DNA of 64,000 bases from Streptomyces sp. Act143 (lineage in GTDB: Bacteria > Actinomycetota > Actinomycetes > Streptomycetales > Streptomycetaceae). The notes under the pieces are model-generated. The model did no database searches and was not told where the DNA came from. It saw nothing but the letters and a program-made list of their open reading frames with translations. The stretch spans positions 8,333,507 through 8,397,506 of the forward strand of contig NZ_QFRX01000001.1 of NCBI RefSeq assembly GCF_003143935.1. Direction: 5' to 3'. Shown one piece after another: positions 42,975 through 50,846 of this stretch. The translations under genes and the position numbers were made by a program. Position 1 is the first letter of the stretch. Each line of letters begins with the position of its first letter.

Positions 42975-44006
42975 ATGAGCCGTCTGCTGTCCGACAGCGG
43001 AGTCGAACTCCCGGTACTGGCCGCACCAATGGCCGGTGGCGCCGGCACGACCGGACTCGTCACGGCCGCAGGCCGTGCGGGCAGCCTCGGGTTTCTCGCG
43101 GGCGGGTACAAGACCGCGGACGCGCTGGCCGACCAGATCCGAACCCTCCAGGCGGCAGACCTCCCCTTCGGGGTCAACCTGTTCGCGGGCGATCCGGTGA
43201 CCATCTCGGTGGAGGAGTACCGACGTTACGCGGGCCTGTTGCAGGCCGAGGCGGACCGCTACGGACTGAAGCTCAACCACGAAGCACCGGTGGAGGACGA
43301 CGACGGCCTGGCGGAGAAACTCGACCTGGTAACGGCAGCGGACGTGCCGTGGGTGTCGTTCACCTTCGGCATCCCTGACAGCGCGGCCGTCCAGGCGCTG
43401 CGCAGGTCGGGGACCACCGTGCTGCAGACCGTCACGTCGGCCGAGGAGGCACGCCTGGCGGAGGAGGCGGGCGTCGACGGCCTGATCGTGCAGGCGTCCT
43501 CCGCCGGCGGCCATTCGGGCACACTCACCCCGCACCTCCCGCTGAGCCCGGCCGCACTGCCCGACCTGGTCTCCAGCGTGCGGCACACCACCGCGCTGCC
43601 ACTCATCGCGGCCGGCGGCATCGCCACCTCCGCCGACGCGGCGGCGGCACTGCGCGCGGGGGCCGACGCCACGATGATCGGCACCCTGCTGCTGCGCACC
43701 GACGAGAGCGGAGCGTCCGCCGTCCACAAGCAGGCGCTGGTGGACCCGGCCTTCGACAGCACCACCCTGACGCGCGCCTTCACCGGCCGCCCCGCCCGCG
43801 CGCTGCGCAACCACTTCGCGGACCGCTACGATCCCGTGGCTCCCGCGGGGTATCCGGCCGTACACCACCTGACTGCCGAGCTGCGCAAGGCGGCCGCCTC
43901 GGCGGGCGACGCGCGGCTGGTCCATCTCTGGGCCGGCACGGGGTACCGCCAGGCGAAGGAGGAACCGGTCGCCCGGACGTTGCAGCGGATCAGCGCGGAT
44001 CTCTGA
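42975..44006 (+). CDS. Nitronate monooxygenase (2-nitropropane dioxygenase-like)
   Basis: 343 aa TIM barrel. FMN-binding and catalytic motifs: VLAAPMAGGAGTTGLV, SSAGGHSG with the catalytic His, LIAAGGIATSADAAAALRAGADATMIGT. It oxidises alkyl nitronates such as propionate-3-nitronate with O2, a detoxification step. SD GAGGAG precedes ATG42975. A 27-bp hairpin follows. Fits the redox/detoxification theme of the region. Confidence 0.9.
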   Translation: MSRLLSDSGVELPVLAAPMAGGAGTTGLVTAAGRAGSLGFLAGGYKTADALADQIRTLQAADLPFGVNLFAGDPVTISVEEYRRYAGLLQAEADRYGLKLNHEAPVEDDDGLAEKLDLVTAADVPWVSFTFGIPDSAAVQALRRSGTTVLQTVTSAEEARLAEEAGVDGLIVQASSAGGHSGTLTPHLPLSPAALPDLVSSVRHTTALPLIAAGGIATSADAAAALRAGADATMIGTLLLRTDESGASAVHKQALVDPAFDSTTLTRAFTGRPARALRNHFADRYDPVAPAGYPAVHHLTAELRKAAASAGDARLVHLWAGTGYRQAKEEPVARTLQRISADL

Positions 44007-44027
44007 GGCCCGGCAGGTGCGCGGGGC

Positions 44028-44084
44028 GCACACACATGTGGGTGGCGCGCCGCGATCCGCGGCGCGCCACCCACATGTGTGTGC
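44028..44084. terminator. Exceptionally long 27-bp perfect hairpin
   Basis: 44028-44054 pairs perfectly with 44058-44084 around the 3-base loop ATC (inner core GGCGCGCCGCG). It separates convergent genes and should terminate both. Confidence 0.85.
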
Positions 44085-44088
44085 GATG

Positions 44089-44802
44089 TCAGTTGCCGGC
44101 GCTCTGGCCACCGTCGACGTGCAGGGTCACACCGGTGACGAACGGCGCCTTCTCGAGGTAGAGAACGGCGTCGACGACGTCGCTCATCTCGCCCATGCGG
44201 CCGACCGGGTGGAGGGTACCCAGGGCCTCGTGGGTCTCCTCGGGGTGCATCGGCGTCTTGATGACACCCGGTGCGACCGCGTTGCTGCGGATGCCGCGGG
44301 TGGCGTACTCGATGGCGAGGCTCTTGGTCGCGGCCTGCAGGCCGCCCTTCGTCAGCGAGGCCAGCACGGAGGGCAGGTCCGAACTCGCCTTCTCGACAAG
44401 GCTGGTGGTGATCTGGACGATGTGTCCACCGCCCTGCTCCAGCATGCGCTCGACCGCGAGCTGGGTGATGCGGAAGAACCCGGACAGGTTCACGCCCGTC
44501 ACCGCGTCGTAGTCCTCCCGCGTGTACTCGTGGAAGGGCTTGGCCACGAAGATGCCGGCGTTGTTGATCAGGGTGTCGATACGACCGAAGTTCTCGATCG
44601 CGGCGCTCGCCACGCGCTCGGCGGTGGCGGGGTCGGCGATGTCGCCCTGGACGGTGATGACGTCGGGGTCGTCCGAGGGGGCGATGGTGCGAGAGGTGGC
44701 GACGACCGCGTAGCCCAGCTTGCGGTAGCCGTCGACCACGGCAGCGCCGATGCCCTGGGACGCGCCGGTGACGATGGCGACCTTCTTCGCGGGGGTGCTC
44801 AT
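44089..44802 (-). CDS. Short-chain dehydrogenase/reductase (TetR-regulated)
   Basis: 237 aa SDR with VTGASQGIG and NNAG. At the position usually occupied by YxxxK the sequence reads VLASLTKGG (SxxxK), so Tyr seems replaced by Ser and catalysis may be altered; Ser of ITTSLVEK is present. It ends VTGVTLHVDGG like FabG-type enzymes. SD GGAGAG precedes ATG44802. A GACCGGTC operator core lies 62 bases upstream, linking it to the TetR regulon. Confidence 0.9.
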   Translation of the reverse strand: MSTPAKKVAIVTGASQGIGAAVVDGYRKLGYAVVATSRTIAPSDDPDVITVQGDIADPATAERVASAAIENFGRIDTLINNAGIFVAKPFHEYTREDYDAVTGVNLSGFFRITQLAVERMLEQGGGHIVQITTSLVEKASSDLPSVLASLTKGGLQAATKSLAIEYATRGIRSNAVAPGVIKTPMHPEETHEALGTLHPVGRMGEMSDVVDAVLYLEKAPFVTGVTLHVDGGQSAGN

Positions 44803-44863
44803 GATGTTCTCTCCAAGTGGCATTCGAGTTCGTCCTTCACGCCTGCTGAGGTCCAAAGTAGAT

Positions 44864-44871
44864 GACCGGTC
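44864..44871. promoter_or_regulatory. TetR operator core upstream of SDR
   Basis: GACCGGTC within GATGACCGGTCGAC, matching the AGACGACCGGTCGTCT-type sites at 46944 and 46965. Confidence 0.65.
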
Positions 44872-44940
44872 GACAATATTCCAGCAGTGGCGTATCGAGT
44901 GGTCGGCTTCACACACCTGAGCTCCGTCGTGGCCTGACAA

Positions 44941-44982
44941 GCGGGAGGGCGGCAGCGCACGACACGCTTGCCGCCCTCCCGC
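44941..44982. terminator. Hairpin terminator after alcohol dehydrogenase gene
   Basis: GCGGGAGGGCGGCA (44941-44954) pairs with TGCCGCCCTCCCGC (44969-44982). It lies just past the stop of the leftward dehydrogenase gene. Confidence 0.75.
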
Positions 44983-44992
44983 CCCGTCGGCC

Positions 44993-46009
44993 TCAGGCCG
45001 CGGTGTCGAGCACGACGCGGAAGCGGGCCTCGCCGGAGAGCATGCGGGCGTACGCCTCCGGGGCCCGGGTGAAGGGCATGACCTCCACGCTGGGACGAAT
45101 GCCCTGGGCGATGCTGAAGGCGAGGTTGTCCTCGTTCTCGATGGACGAACCGGTCAGGCTGCCGACGATCGCGCGCGTGCCGAAGATCAGGTCCGGGGTG
45201 GCGACCGTCAAGGGGTCGGGCGCGGCACCGACCACCACGAGCCTGCCGTTCGGAGCGAGGCCGCGGACCAGCGGGTTCATGGAGGAACCGCTGGAAGCGG
45301 TGGCGACGATGATGGCCGCCCCGCCCAGGGCGCTCAGCGCGGCGCCGGGGTCGGTGCTGCTGCTGTCGATGTACTCGTGGGCGCCCAGCTTCCGCGCGTA
45401 CTCCTCCTTCTCCGTGCCCCGCGCCACGGCCGCGACGCGGTAACCGAGGCTGCGCGCGTACTGGAGGGCCAGGTGGCCCAGGCCGCCGATGCCCTGCACG
45501 GCGACCAGTGCGCCGGCCCGGGTCGGGCCCTGCTGGAGCGCCTTGAAGGTCGTCAGGCCGGCGCACAGCAGCGGAGCGGCGTCGATCGCCGAGATGCCGT
45601 CAGGGACTCGGACCAGGCCGCTGGCGCGAGCGTAGGCCACCTCCGCGTATCCGCCGTCGGTCGAGGTTCCCGTGTGTGCCTGGTCGGTGCAGTTGACGAA
45701 GTCGCCGCGACGGCACGGCTCGCACTGGCCGCAGTGGCCGTTCAGGAAACCGACGCCGACCCGGTCGCCGGGCTGCCAGGCGGTGACGCCCGCTCCGACC
45801 GCGTCGATGACACCGACGATCTCGTGGCCCGGAACGATGGGCTGGGACGGGTCCGCGCGCAGTCCCTCCACGGCCAGCACGTCGGTGTGGCAGACACCGC
45901 ATGCCTCGACGCGCAGGCGCACCTGCCCCGGTGCCGGCTCGGTCAGCTCGCGCTCCACCAGGCGCAGGTTGCGCGTGCCGGTGGCTTCGAATGCCTGATA
46001 AGTGGACAT
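44993..46009 (-). CDS. Zinc-dependent alcohol dehydrogenase
   Basis: 338 aa MDR enzyme. Catalytic zinc ligands: Cys in ACGVCHTD, His/Glu in PGHEIVG and a later Cys in AAPLLCAG. Structural zinc: HCGQCEPCRRGDFVNC with four Cys. Rossmann: VQGIGGLGHLALQYA. NAD(P)-dependent oxidation of alcohols or reduction of aldehydes. SD GGAGCAG precedes ATG46009. Divergent from the TetR gene at 46326, with two GACCGGTC-like operators between. Confidence 0.95.
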   Translation of the reverse strand: MSTYQAFEATGTRNLRLVERELTEPAPGQVRLRVEACGVCHTDVLAVEGLRADPSQPIVPGHEIVGVIDAVGAGVTAWQPGDRVGVGFLNGHCGQCEPCRRGDFVNCTDQAHTGTSTDGGYAEVAYARASGLVRVPDGISAIDAAPLLCAGLTTFKALQQGPTRAGALVAVQGIGGLGHLALQYARSLGYRVAAVARGTEKEEYARKLGAHEYIDSSSTDPGAALSALGGAAIIVATASSGSSMNPLVRGLAPNGRLVVVGAAPDPLTVATPDLIFGTRAIVGSLTGSSIENEDNLAFSIAQGIRPSVEVMPFTRAPEAYARMLSGEARFRVVLDTAA

Positions 46010-46035
46010 GGCTGCTCCAGGAGTGGTTTCAAAAT

Positions 46036-46043
46036 GACCGGTC
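46036..46043. promoter_or_regulatory. TetR operator core before alcohol dehydrogenase
   Basis: GACCGGTC in AATGACCGGTCGTCTCA, 27 bases before the dehydrogenase start on the minus strand. Confidence 0.7.
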
Positions 46044-46216
46044 GTCTCAAAAAGGCTATCCCACCCCGCGCTCAAGCACGGCATGCCCGCTCGCGACAGA
46101 GTTCCAGAGGGTTCGTTGCGGCCGTTGTGGCGGCTGGGACCCTGTGACGGCGGAGTGACGGCGCGGCGGCCCGACGGCCGACGGGTGCGTGCGGTATCGG
46201 GTGGGGTGTCTATGAT

Positions 46217-46230
46217 ATGTCCGGTCGTCT
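46217..46230. promoter_or_regulatory. TetR operator-like site before tetR
   Basis: ATGTCCGGTCGTCT, one half matching the consensus perfectly (CCGGTCGTCT). It lies 100 bases before ATG46326; autoregulation is likely. Confidence 0.55.
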
Positions 46231-46325
46231 CATGTCCGAGGCGCTCGCGGTCGTACCGGCCGCACGTGGGTGAGGGTGTGTGACCGCTCGCCAGTGCGCC
46301 GACACACGTGGGGAAGGCGGGAGAG

Positions 46326-46898
46326 ATGGGACGAGCGTCCAAGCGCGAGGAGATCGCGCAGGCGGCCCTCCAGCAGTTCCACGAGAACGGGTTCAACGCC
46401 ACCGGCGTGAACGACATCACCACCGCCGCGGGAGTCCCCAAGGGCTCGTTCTACAACCACTTCTCCAGCAAGGAAGACAGCGCTCTGGAGGCGCTGAGCC
46501 GGTATGCCGCCACCCTGCGCTTCGAGATGCTCAGCACACCGGGCGTGCCCCCGCTGGAGCGGCTTCGGGCCCACTTCGAGTTCCTGAGCAGGGACACCGT
46601 GGACAACGGGTTCGTCCGCGGCTGTCTGGTCGGCAACTTCGGCGCCGAGGTGGCCGACCACAGCCCGGAGATCCGGGCCGCGGTCAAGGGCGGCTTCGAC
46701 GCGTGGGCGGAGCGGATCCGGCAGGTCCTCGGCGAGGCCCGGGACAACGGTGACGTGGATGCCGCTCTCGATGTGCCGGCCACCGCGTTGTTCATTCTCA
46801 GTGCCTGGGAAGGGACGCTGATCACGGCACGGGCCGACAAGTCGACGGCGCCCGTGGACGCGTTCTTCCGCACCGTCTTCGACGTGATCCTGCGCTAG
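46326..46898 (+). CDS. TetR family regulator (NemR/AcuR-like)
   Basis: 190 aa. HTH ALQQFHENGFNATGVNDITTAAGVPKGSFYNHFSSKEDSA. The C-terminal part includes GCLVGNFGAEVADHSPEIR, where Cys near residue 100 corresponds to the reactive region of NemR-like electrophile sensors. SD GGGAG precedes ATG46326. It lies centrally among the GACCGGTC operators (44864, 46036, 46217, 46944, 46965, 57025) and is the probable master repressor for WrbA, the dehydrogenase and the SDRs. Confidence 0.95.
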   Translation: MGRASKREEIAQAALQQFHENGFNATGVNDITTAAGVPKGSFYNHFSSKEDSALEALSRYAATLRFEMLSTPGVPPLERLRAHFEFLSRDTVDNGFVRGCLVGNFGAEVADHSPEIRAAVKGGFDAWAERIRQVLGEARDNGDVDAALDVPATALFILSAWEGTLITARADKSTAPVDAFFRTVFDVILR

Positions 46899-46935
46899 AC
46901 CGGCTCGGTCCGGTGGTTCCGGGGCCGATCGCTGT

Positions 46936-46980
46936 TTGACATAAGACGACCGGTCATCTAAATTAGGCGACCGGTCGTCT
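46936..46980 (+). promoter_or_regulatory. wrbA promoter with two overlapping TetR operators
   Basis: A textbook promoter, TTGACA (46936-46941), 17 bp, TAAATT (46959-46964). Operator 1 AGACGACCGGTCATCT (46944-46959) fills the spacer; operator 2 AGGCGACCGGTCGTCT (46965-46980) follows, centres 21 bp apart. Repressor bound here would block RNA polymerase fully. Confidence 0.85.
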
Positions 46981-47021
46981 AGTACGGACGACGGAAGCTT
47001 TCCTCTGAAACGGAGCCCCCC

Positions 47022-47636
47022 GTGTCCACCACCCCCGTCAAGCTCGCGATCATCCACTACTCCTCCACCGGCACGATCACGGAGATCGCCAAGGAGCTGC
47101 ACGACGCAGCCGTGAAGGCGGGCGCAGAGGTCCGCCTGCTGCGGGTCGCCGAGCTCGCTCCGCAGGCCGCGATCGACTCCAACCCGGCGTGGGCCGCTCA
47201 CCAGGCCACCATCGCGGACATTCCCGAGGCCACCGTCTCGGATGTCGAGTGGGCCGACGCGGTGCTGTTCGGCACGCCGACCCGGTTCGGCAACGTCTCC
47301 GCGCAGCTGAAGCAGTTCATCGACACCCTCGGCGGCGTGTGGGCCGAGGGCAAGCTCGTGGACAAGGTCTTCAGCGGCTTCGTGTCCTCCGCGACGGCGC
47401 ACGCCGGCCAGGAGGGGACCCTGCTCTCCCTGTACACCTCCATCCACCACTTCGGTGGCATCACCGTCACCCCCGGCTTCACCGACCCGCAGAAGTTCGT
47501 GGACGGCAACCCCTACGGCACCTCACACGTCGACGCCCAGGGCACCGCCCCGGTGGACGACACCACGCGTGCCGCCGCGCGTATCCAGGCCGAGCGCGTC
47601 GTCCGGGTCGCCGGAATCATCAAGGCCGCCGCCTGA
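47022..47636 (+). CDS. wrbA: NAD(P)H:quinone oxidoreductase, WrbA-like
   Basis: 204 aa flavodoxin-like. IIHYSSTGTITEIAKELHDAA is the FMN phosphate loop; FGTPTRFGNVSAQLKQFIDTLG and the FSSATAHAGQE-like segment are WrbA hallmarks. It performs two-electron reduction of quinones, avoiding semiquinone radicals, in the cytoplasm. GTG47022 follows GGAG. Controlled by the double TetR operator upstream; first of a short rightward run with the muconolactone-isomerase-like and SnoaL-like genes. Confidence 0.95.
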   Translation: MSTTPVKLAIIHYSSTGTITEIAKELHDAAVKAGAEVRLLRVAELAPQAAIDSNPAWAAHQATIADIPEATVSDVEWADAVLFGTPTRFGNVSAQLKQFIDTLGGVWAEGKLVDKVFSGFVSSATAHAGQEGTLLSLYTSIHHFGGITVTPGFTDPQKFVDGNPYGTSHVDAQGTAPVDDTTRAAARIQAERVVRVAGIIKAAA

Positions 47637-47817
47637 CGGACGGTCTGCCCCGGCCGGCGCCTGCCGGGCACCGGCGCGCCGCGGCGGCTCGCCCTCCGGC
47701 GAGGACGAGCTGATCATTGGCGTCGGGGTCGCGGACCCGGCCCCGACGCATCGCAGACGACGTCCGGGAGCGGCGGCGCAGCCGCCTCCCAGGCCCTCGT
47801 CGAGAGGAGATGAGGTC

Positions 47818-48111
47818 ATGAAGGAGTTCCTGGTCGAGCTCACCACCACCGTGCCCGAGGGCACCGACCCGGCCGAGGTCGACCGGATCCGGGCCGCCGA
47901 GCGGGTGCGAGCCGCCGAACTCGCCGCTCAGGGCCACCTGTTCCGGCTGTGGCGGCCGGTCGGAGAGCTGCGCAGCATCGGGGTCTGGTGCGCGGACGAC
48001 GAGGCGGAACTGCGTGAGAAGGTCCTCGGGACCCTGCCCCTGTGGCGCTGGATGACCGCGGTGATCACCCCGCTGCAGTCGCACCCCAATGATCCGGGCC
48101 GCGCGAACTGA
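47818..48111 (+). CDS. Muconolactone delta-isomerase-like protein
   Basis: 97 aa, a ferredoxin-like fold with MKEFLVELTTTVPEG at the start, RVRAAELAAQGHLFRLWRP and a final LPLWRWMTAVITPLQSHPNDP, as in CatC. CatC isomerises muconolactone in the catechol branch of the beta-ketoadipate pathway; many actinobacterial homologues lie outside that pathway and act on other substrates. SD GAGAGGAGATGAGG precedes ATG47818. It follows wrbA by 181 bp and precedes a SnoaL-like gene by 34 bp. Confidence 0.85.
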   Translation: MKEFLVELTTTVPEGTDPAEVDRIRAAERVRAAELAAQGHLFRLWRPVGELRSIGVWCADDEAELREKVLGTLPLWRWMTAVITPLQSHPNDPGRAN

Positions 48112-48145
48112 GCCGCGGCGCGATGGCCGAGTGGAGGAACAGTTG

Positions 48146-48517
48146 ATGGACAGCACCGAAACACAGCGGACCGCCCTGCGGGACGTCATGGACCGGTGGA
48201 AGGCCGCGGTCGACGCCCATGAACCGCAGCAGGTGGCAGCGGTGTTCACCGAGGACGCCATCTTCCAGGGGCTGCGCCCCTACAGCGTCGGGCGCCCCGG
48301 GGTCGCGGAGTACTACGACTCCCAGCCGCTCGGACTGGTGGCGGACTACGAGGTGCTCGAGGTCCGGGCGCTCGGCGAGGAGGCCCTGCTCGGATACCTG
48401 AGCGTCGACTTCTCCTTCTCCGACCGGCCCACCATTCCGGTCACCCTGACGGTGGTGCTCCGGCGGCTGGACGGTGAGTGGTACATCGCCCACTACCAGG
48501 TCTCCCGGCGCGACTGA
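48146..48517 (+). CDS. SnoaL-like / SgcJ-type protein
   Basis: 123 aa NTF2-like domain: VMDRWKAAVDAHEPQQVAAVFTEDAIFQG, RPGVAEYYDSQP and LRRLDGEWYIAHYQVSRR are typical for SgcJ/EcaC-like proteins. Likely dimeric; small-molecule binding or cyclisation is the family theme. GGAGGAAC precedes ATG48146. Same operon as the CatC-like gene; an intrinsic terminator follows. Confidence 0.85.
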   Translation: MDSTETQRTALRDVMDRWKAAVDAHEPQQVAAVFTEDAIFQGLRPYSVGRPGVAEYYDSQPLGLVADYEVLEVRALGEEALLGYLSVDFSFSDRPTIPVTLTVVLRRLDGEWYIAHYQVSRRD

Positions 48518-48552
48518 CGCGCCTGCCCGTACGAGGAAACTGAACGGCTGAT

Positions 48553-48587
48553 CCGGTGTGCTCCCTGTGGCACACCGGTTCCGTTCT
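48553..48587 (+). terminator. Intrinsic terminator with U-tract
   Basis: CCGGTGTGC (48553-48561) pairs with GCACACCGG (48570-48578), followed by TTCCGTTCTTT. One of the few classical rho-independent terminators here. Confidence 0.75.
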
Positions 48588-48592
48588 TTGGC

Positions 48593-48880
48593 ATGTGCTG
48601 TCTGCTGATGTGGTTCATGGGCCTGCTGCCCGCCATCTCCCGCACCAGCGCGATCTTCGTCCACGACCTCCTGGCCTGGGCCATCACCTTCGTCCTGATC
48701 GGACACATGCGCAGGGCCTTCGAGGACCCCGAGGCACGGCTGGGGATGCGTACCGGATACGTAAGCCGGTCGTGGGCCGACCGGCAGCACTCGCGGTGGC
48801 TGCGTGAGGAACAAGCCGGCGACGGCGGCCGACCCGACCGCGGTACCTCGCGAACGGCCCGGCAGAACCGGGACGCATGA
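48593..48880 (+). pseudogene. Cytochrome b561-like gene remnant (C-terminal)
   Basis: 95 aa frame. LLMWFMGLLPAISRTSAIFVHDLLAWAITFVLIGHMRRAF resembles the last two helices of cytochrome b/b6-type (formate dehydrogenase gamma/b561) proteins, including the heme-side His in VHD and GHM, and GMRTGYVSRSWADRQHSRW is a typical tail. The N-terminal helices and their heme ligands are absent. Probably a truncated remnant and not a working cytochrome. Confidence 0.6.
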
Positions 48881-49017
48881 CGTCGAGAGGCATGTTCGGT
48901 CACGTACCACCGACCTCCCGCACCAACATCAGCGTGCGTCCGTGGCGGTGACCGGCGAAGCTTGATGCCGTTCCCCCCTCATGCACACGTATTTCCGACT
49001 GCTCAAAGGTGTGTTCC

Positions 49018-50685
49018 ATGGCCACCGTGTCAAACCCGTCGTCCGATTCCCCGTCCTCACAGCCGGCCGGCGACGCCGGCACGCGTCGGCAGGCGCTGAG
49101 CGTGGCCGCCGCGTGTCTCGCCATCTTCTGCGCATACGTGCCGCTGACGGCGGTGTCGGTGGCCTTGCCGTCCATCCAGGCCGACCTCGGTGTCACCACG
49201 AGCGAACTGACCTGGGTGCTGGACGCCTTCGTCCTCGCCATGGCCGCCTTCATCCTGCTGTCCGGGACGCTGGGAGAGCGCTACGGGCACAAGAAGGTGC
49301 TGCTCGCGGGACTGTCGTTGATCTGCCTCGGGGCGGTGCTGGGCCTGAGCTCGGGTGCGTCGGTGGAGCTGCTGTGGACGGCTCAGACGGTCCTCGGACT
49401 CGCCGCCGCCTCGCTGCTCGCCTCCTCGCTCGCCGTGGTCTCGCACGCCGTGCCCGACCCGCGGCGACGCGCACACGCCATCGCCGCCTGGGCCTCGTCG
49501 CTGGCACTGGGCCTGGTGGTGGGGCCCTGGCTGAGCACCCTGGTGATCGACGCCGCGGACGCCCACTGGGTGTGGCTCTACTTCACCGTGGTGCCCTTCG
49601 CGCTCCTGGGCATCGCCCTGGCGAGCCTCGGAGTCGCGGAGACGCAGCGCCACGCCGCCCGTGCCCTGGACGCCCCGGGGCAGATCACGGCCGTTCTGGC
49701 GATCGCCCTGCTGGTGTTCGCGGTGATCGAGGGCCCGAACAGCGGCTGGGGCTCGACACGTGTGGTGACCGCGTTCGTGCTGTCCGCCCTCGCGCTCGCG
49801 GGGTTCGTCCTGCGGGAGAGCCGCACCTCCTCGCCCATGCTGGATCTACGGCTGTTCCACAGCCGCCAGTTCACCGCCACCACCGTGGTCGCGATGCTGG
49901 TGATGTTCGGCCTGGTCGGCACGTTGTTTTTGCTGAGCCTCTTCTTCGGCGGCGTGCAGCACCGGACGGTGGGTGCCGTCGCCCTGCGGTTCCTGGTCGT
50001 CACCGGCCCCATCGTCGTCACCGGTCCACTGGCGGCGCGCATCGCCCACCGCTCGCATCCGCGGGTACCGCTGATCATGGGCCTGGTGCTGGGGGGCGCC
50101 GGCATGCTGAGCTTGATCGGCCTGTCCACCGGCAGTGGCCTCGGCGAGCTGTGGTGGCGTCTCGCCGCGATCGGGGCGGGTTTCGGCCTCGTGCTGGCCT
50201 CCATGACCGCGATCGCCGTGGGCTCGGTGCCCGCCCCGCTCATGGGCGTGGCCGGCGCCGCGATCAACACCCTCCGGCAGACCGGGGGCGCGCTCGGCCC
50301 GGCCGTTCTGGGCGCCGTGGTCACTGGACGGGTCGCCGCCACACTGCCGCACGAGTTCGCCGCGCGGCGGGTGCCGCCGGAGACCGCGGTGCAGGCGCAC
50401 ACCCTGCTCAGCCGGGGCGGGCTGCGGGCGCTCGGCGAACTCCCGCCCGGACCTCAGAGCCGTGCCGTGCTCACCGCGGCGGGCCATGCCTTCACCAGCG
50501 GTATCCATGTCGCCGTGGCGCTGAGCGGCGGGGCACTCCTGGCCGCCGCCCTCCTCGCGCTCGTCGTCCTGCGGCCCACCCGGCGCACCGCCTCCACGAA
50601 GGTGGCGACCAACCTTCCGGCGCAGGGCGGCGAGGCCCGGACCCACACCGCGGACCGGGACACGGAACGACCGCTGTCCACGTGA
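49018..50685 (+). CDS. MFS drug exporter, DHA2-like (14 TM)
   Basis: 555 aa. Fourteen hydrophobic helices; motif A region GTLGERYGHKKVLLAGLSLI; motif C-like ASSLALGLVVGPWLSTLV; LTWVLDAFVLAMAAFILLSG as in QacA/EmrB-type pumps. A proton-driven exporter of hydrophobic compounds. ATG49018 follows AAAGG. The gene ends convergently with a flavoprotein gene; the 50686-50846 gap carries three GTAGCCGAA-type 9-bp repeats (50793-50828). Confidence 0.95.
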   Translation: MATVSNPSSDSPSSQPAGDAGTRRQALSVAAACLAIFCAYVPLTAVSVALPSIQADLGVTTSELTWVLDAFVLAMAAFILLSGTLGERYGHKKVLLAGLSLICLGAVLGLSSGASVELLWTAQTVLGLAAASLLASSLAVVSHAVPDPRRRAHAIAAWASSLALGLVVGPWLSTLVIDAADAHWVWLYFTVVPFALLGIALASLGVAETQRHAARALDAPGQITAVLAIALLVFAVIEGPNSGWGSTRVVTAFVLSALALAGFVLRESRTSSPMLDLRLFHSRQFTATTVVAMLVMFGLVGTLFLLSLFFGGVQHRTVGAVALRFLVVTGPIVVTGPLAARIAHRSHPRVPLIMGLVLGGAGMLSLIGLSTGSGLGELWWRLAAIGAGFGLVLASMTAIAVGSVPAPLMGVAGAAINTLRQTGGALGPAVLGAVVTGRVAATLPHEFAARRVPPETAVQAHTLLSRGGLRALGELPPGPQSRAVLTAAGHAFTSGIHVAVALSGGALLAAALLALVVLRPTRRTASTKVATNLPAQGGEARTHTADRDTERPLST

Positions 50686-50846
50686 CGACCGGGGCCGGTC
50701 CGCGGAGAACCCGGCTCTGCGGCACGGGCGTAAGGCGTCCGTCCGCAGCAGTCAGGTCGCACCGCCTCCCCGGCCCCGTGCGTCCCGTCCTCCTCAGCTC
50801 GTAGTCGAAGTAGCCGAAGTAGCCGAAGCATGAGGAAAGGCCCACA

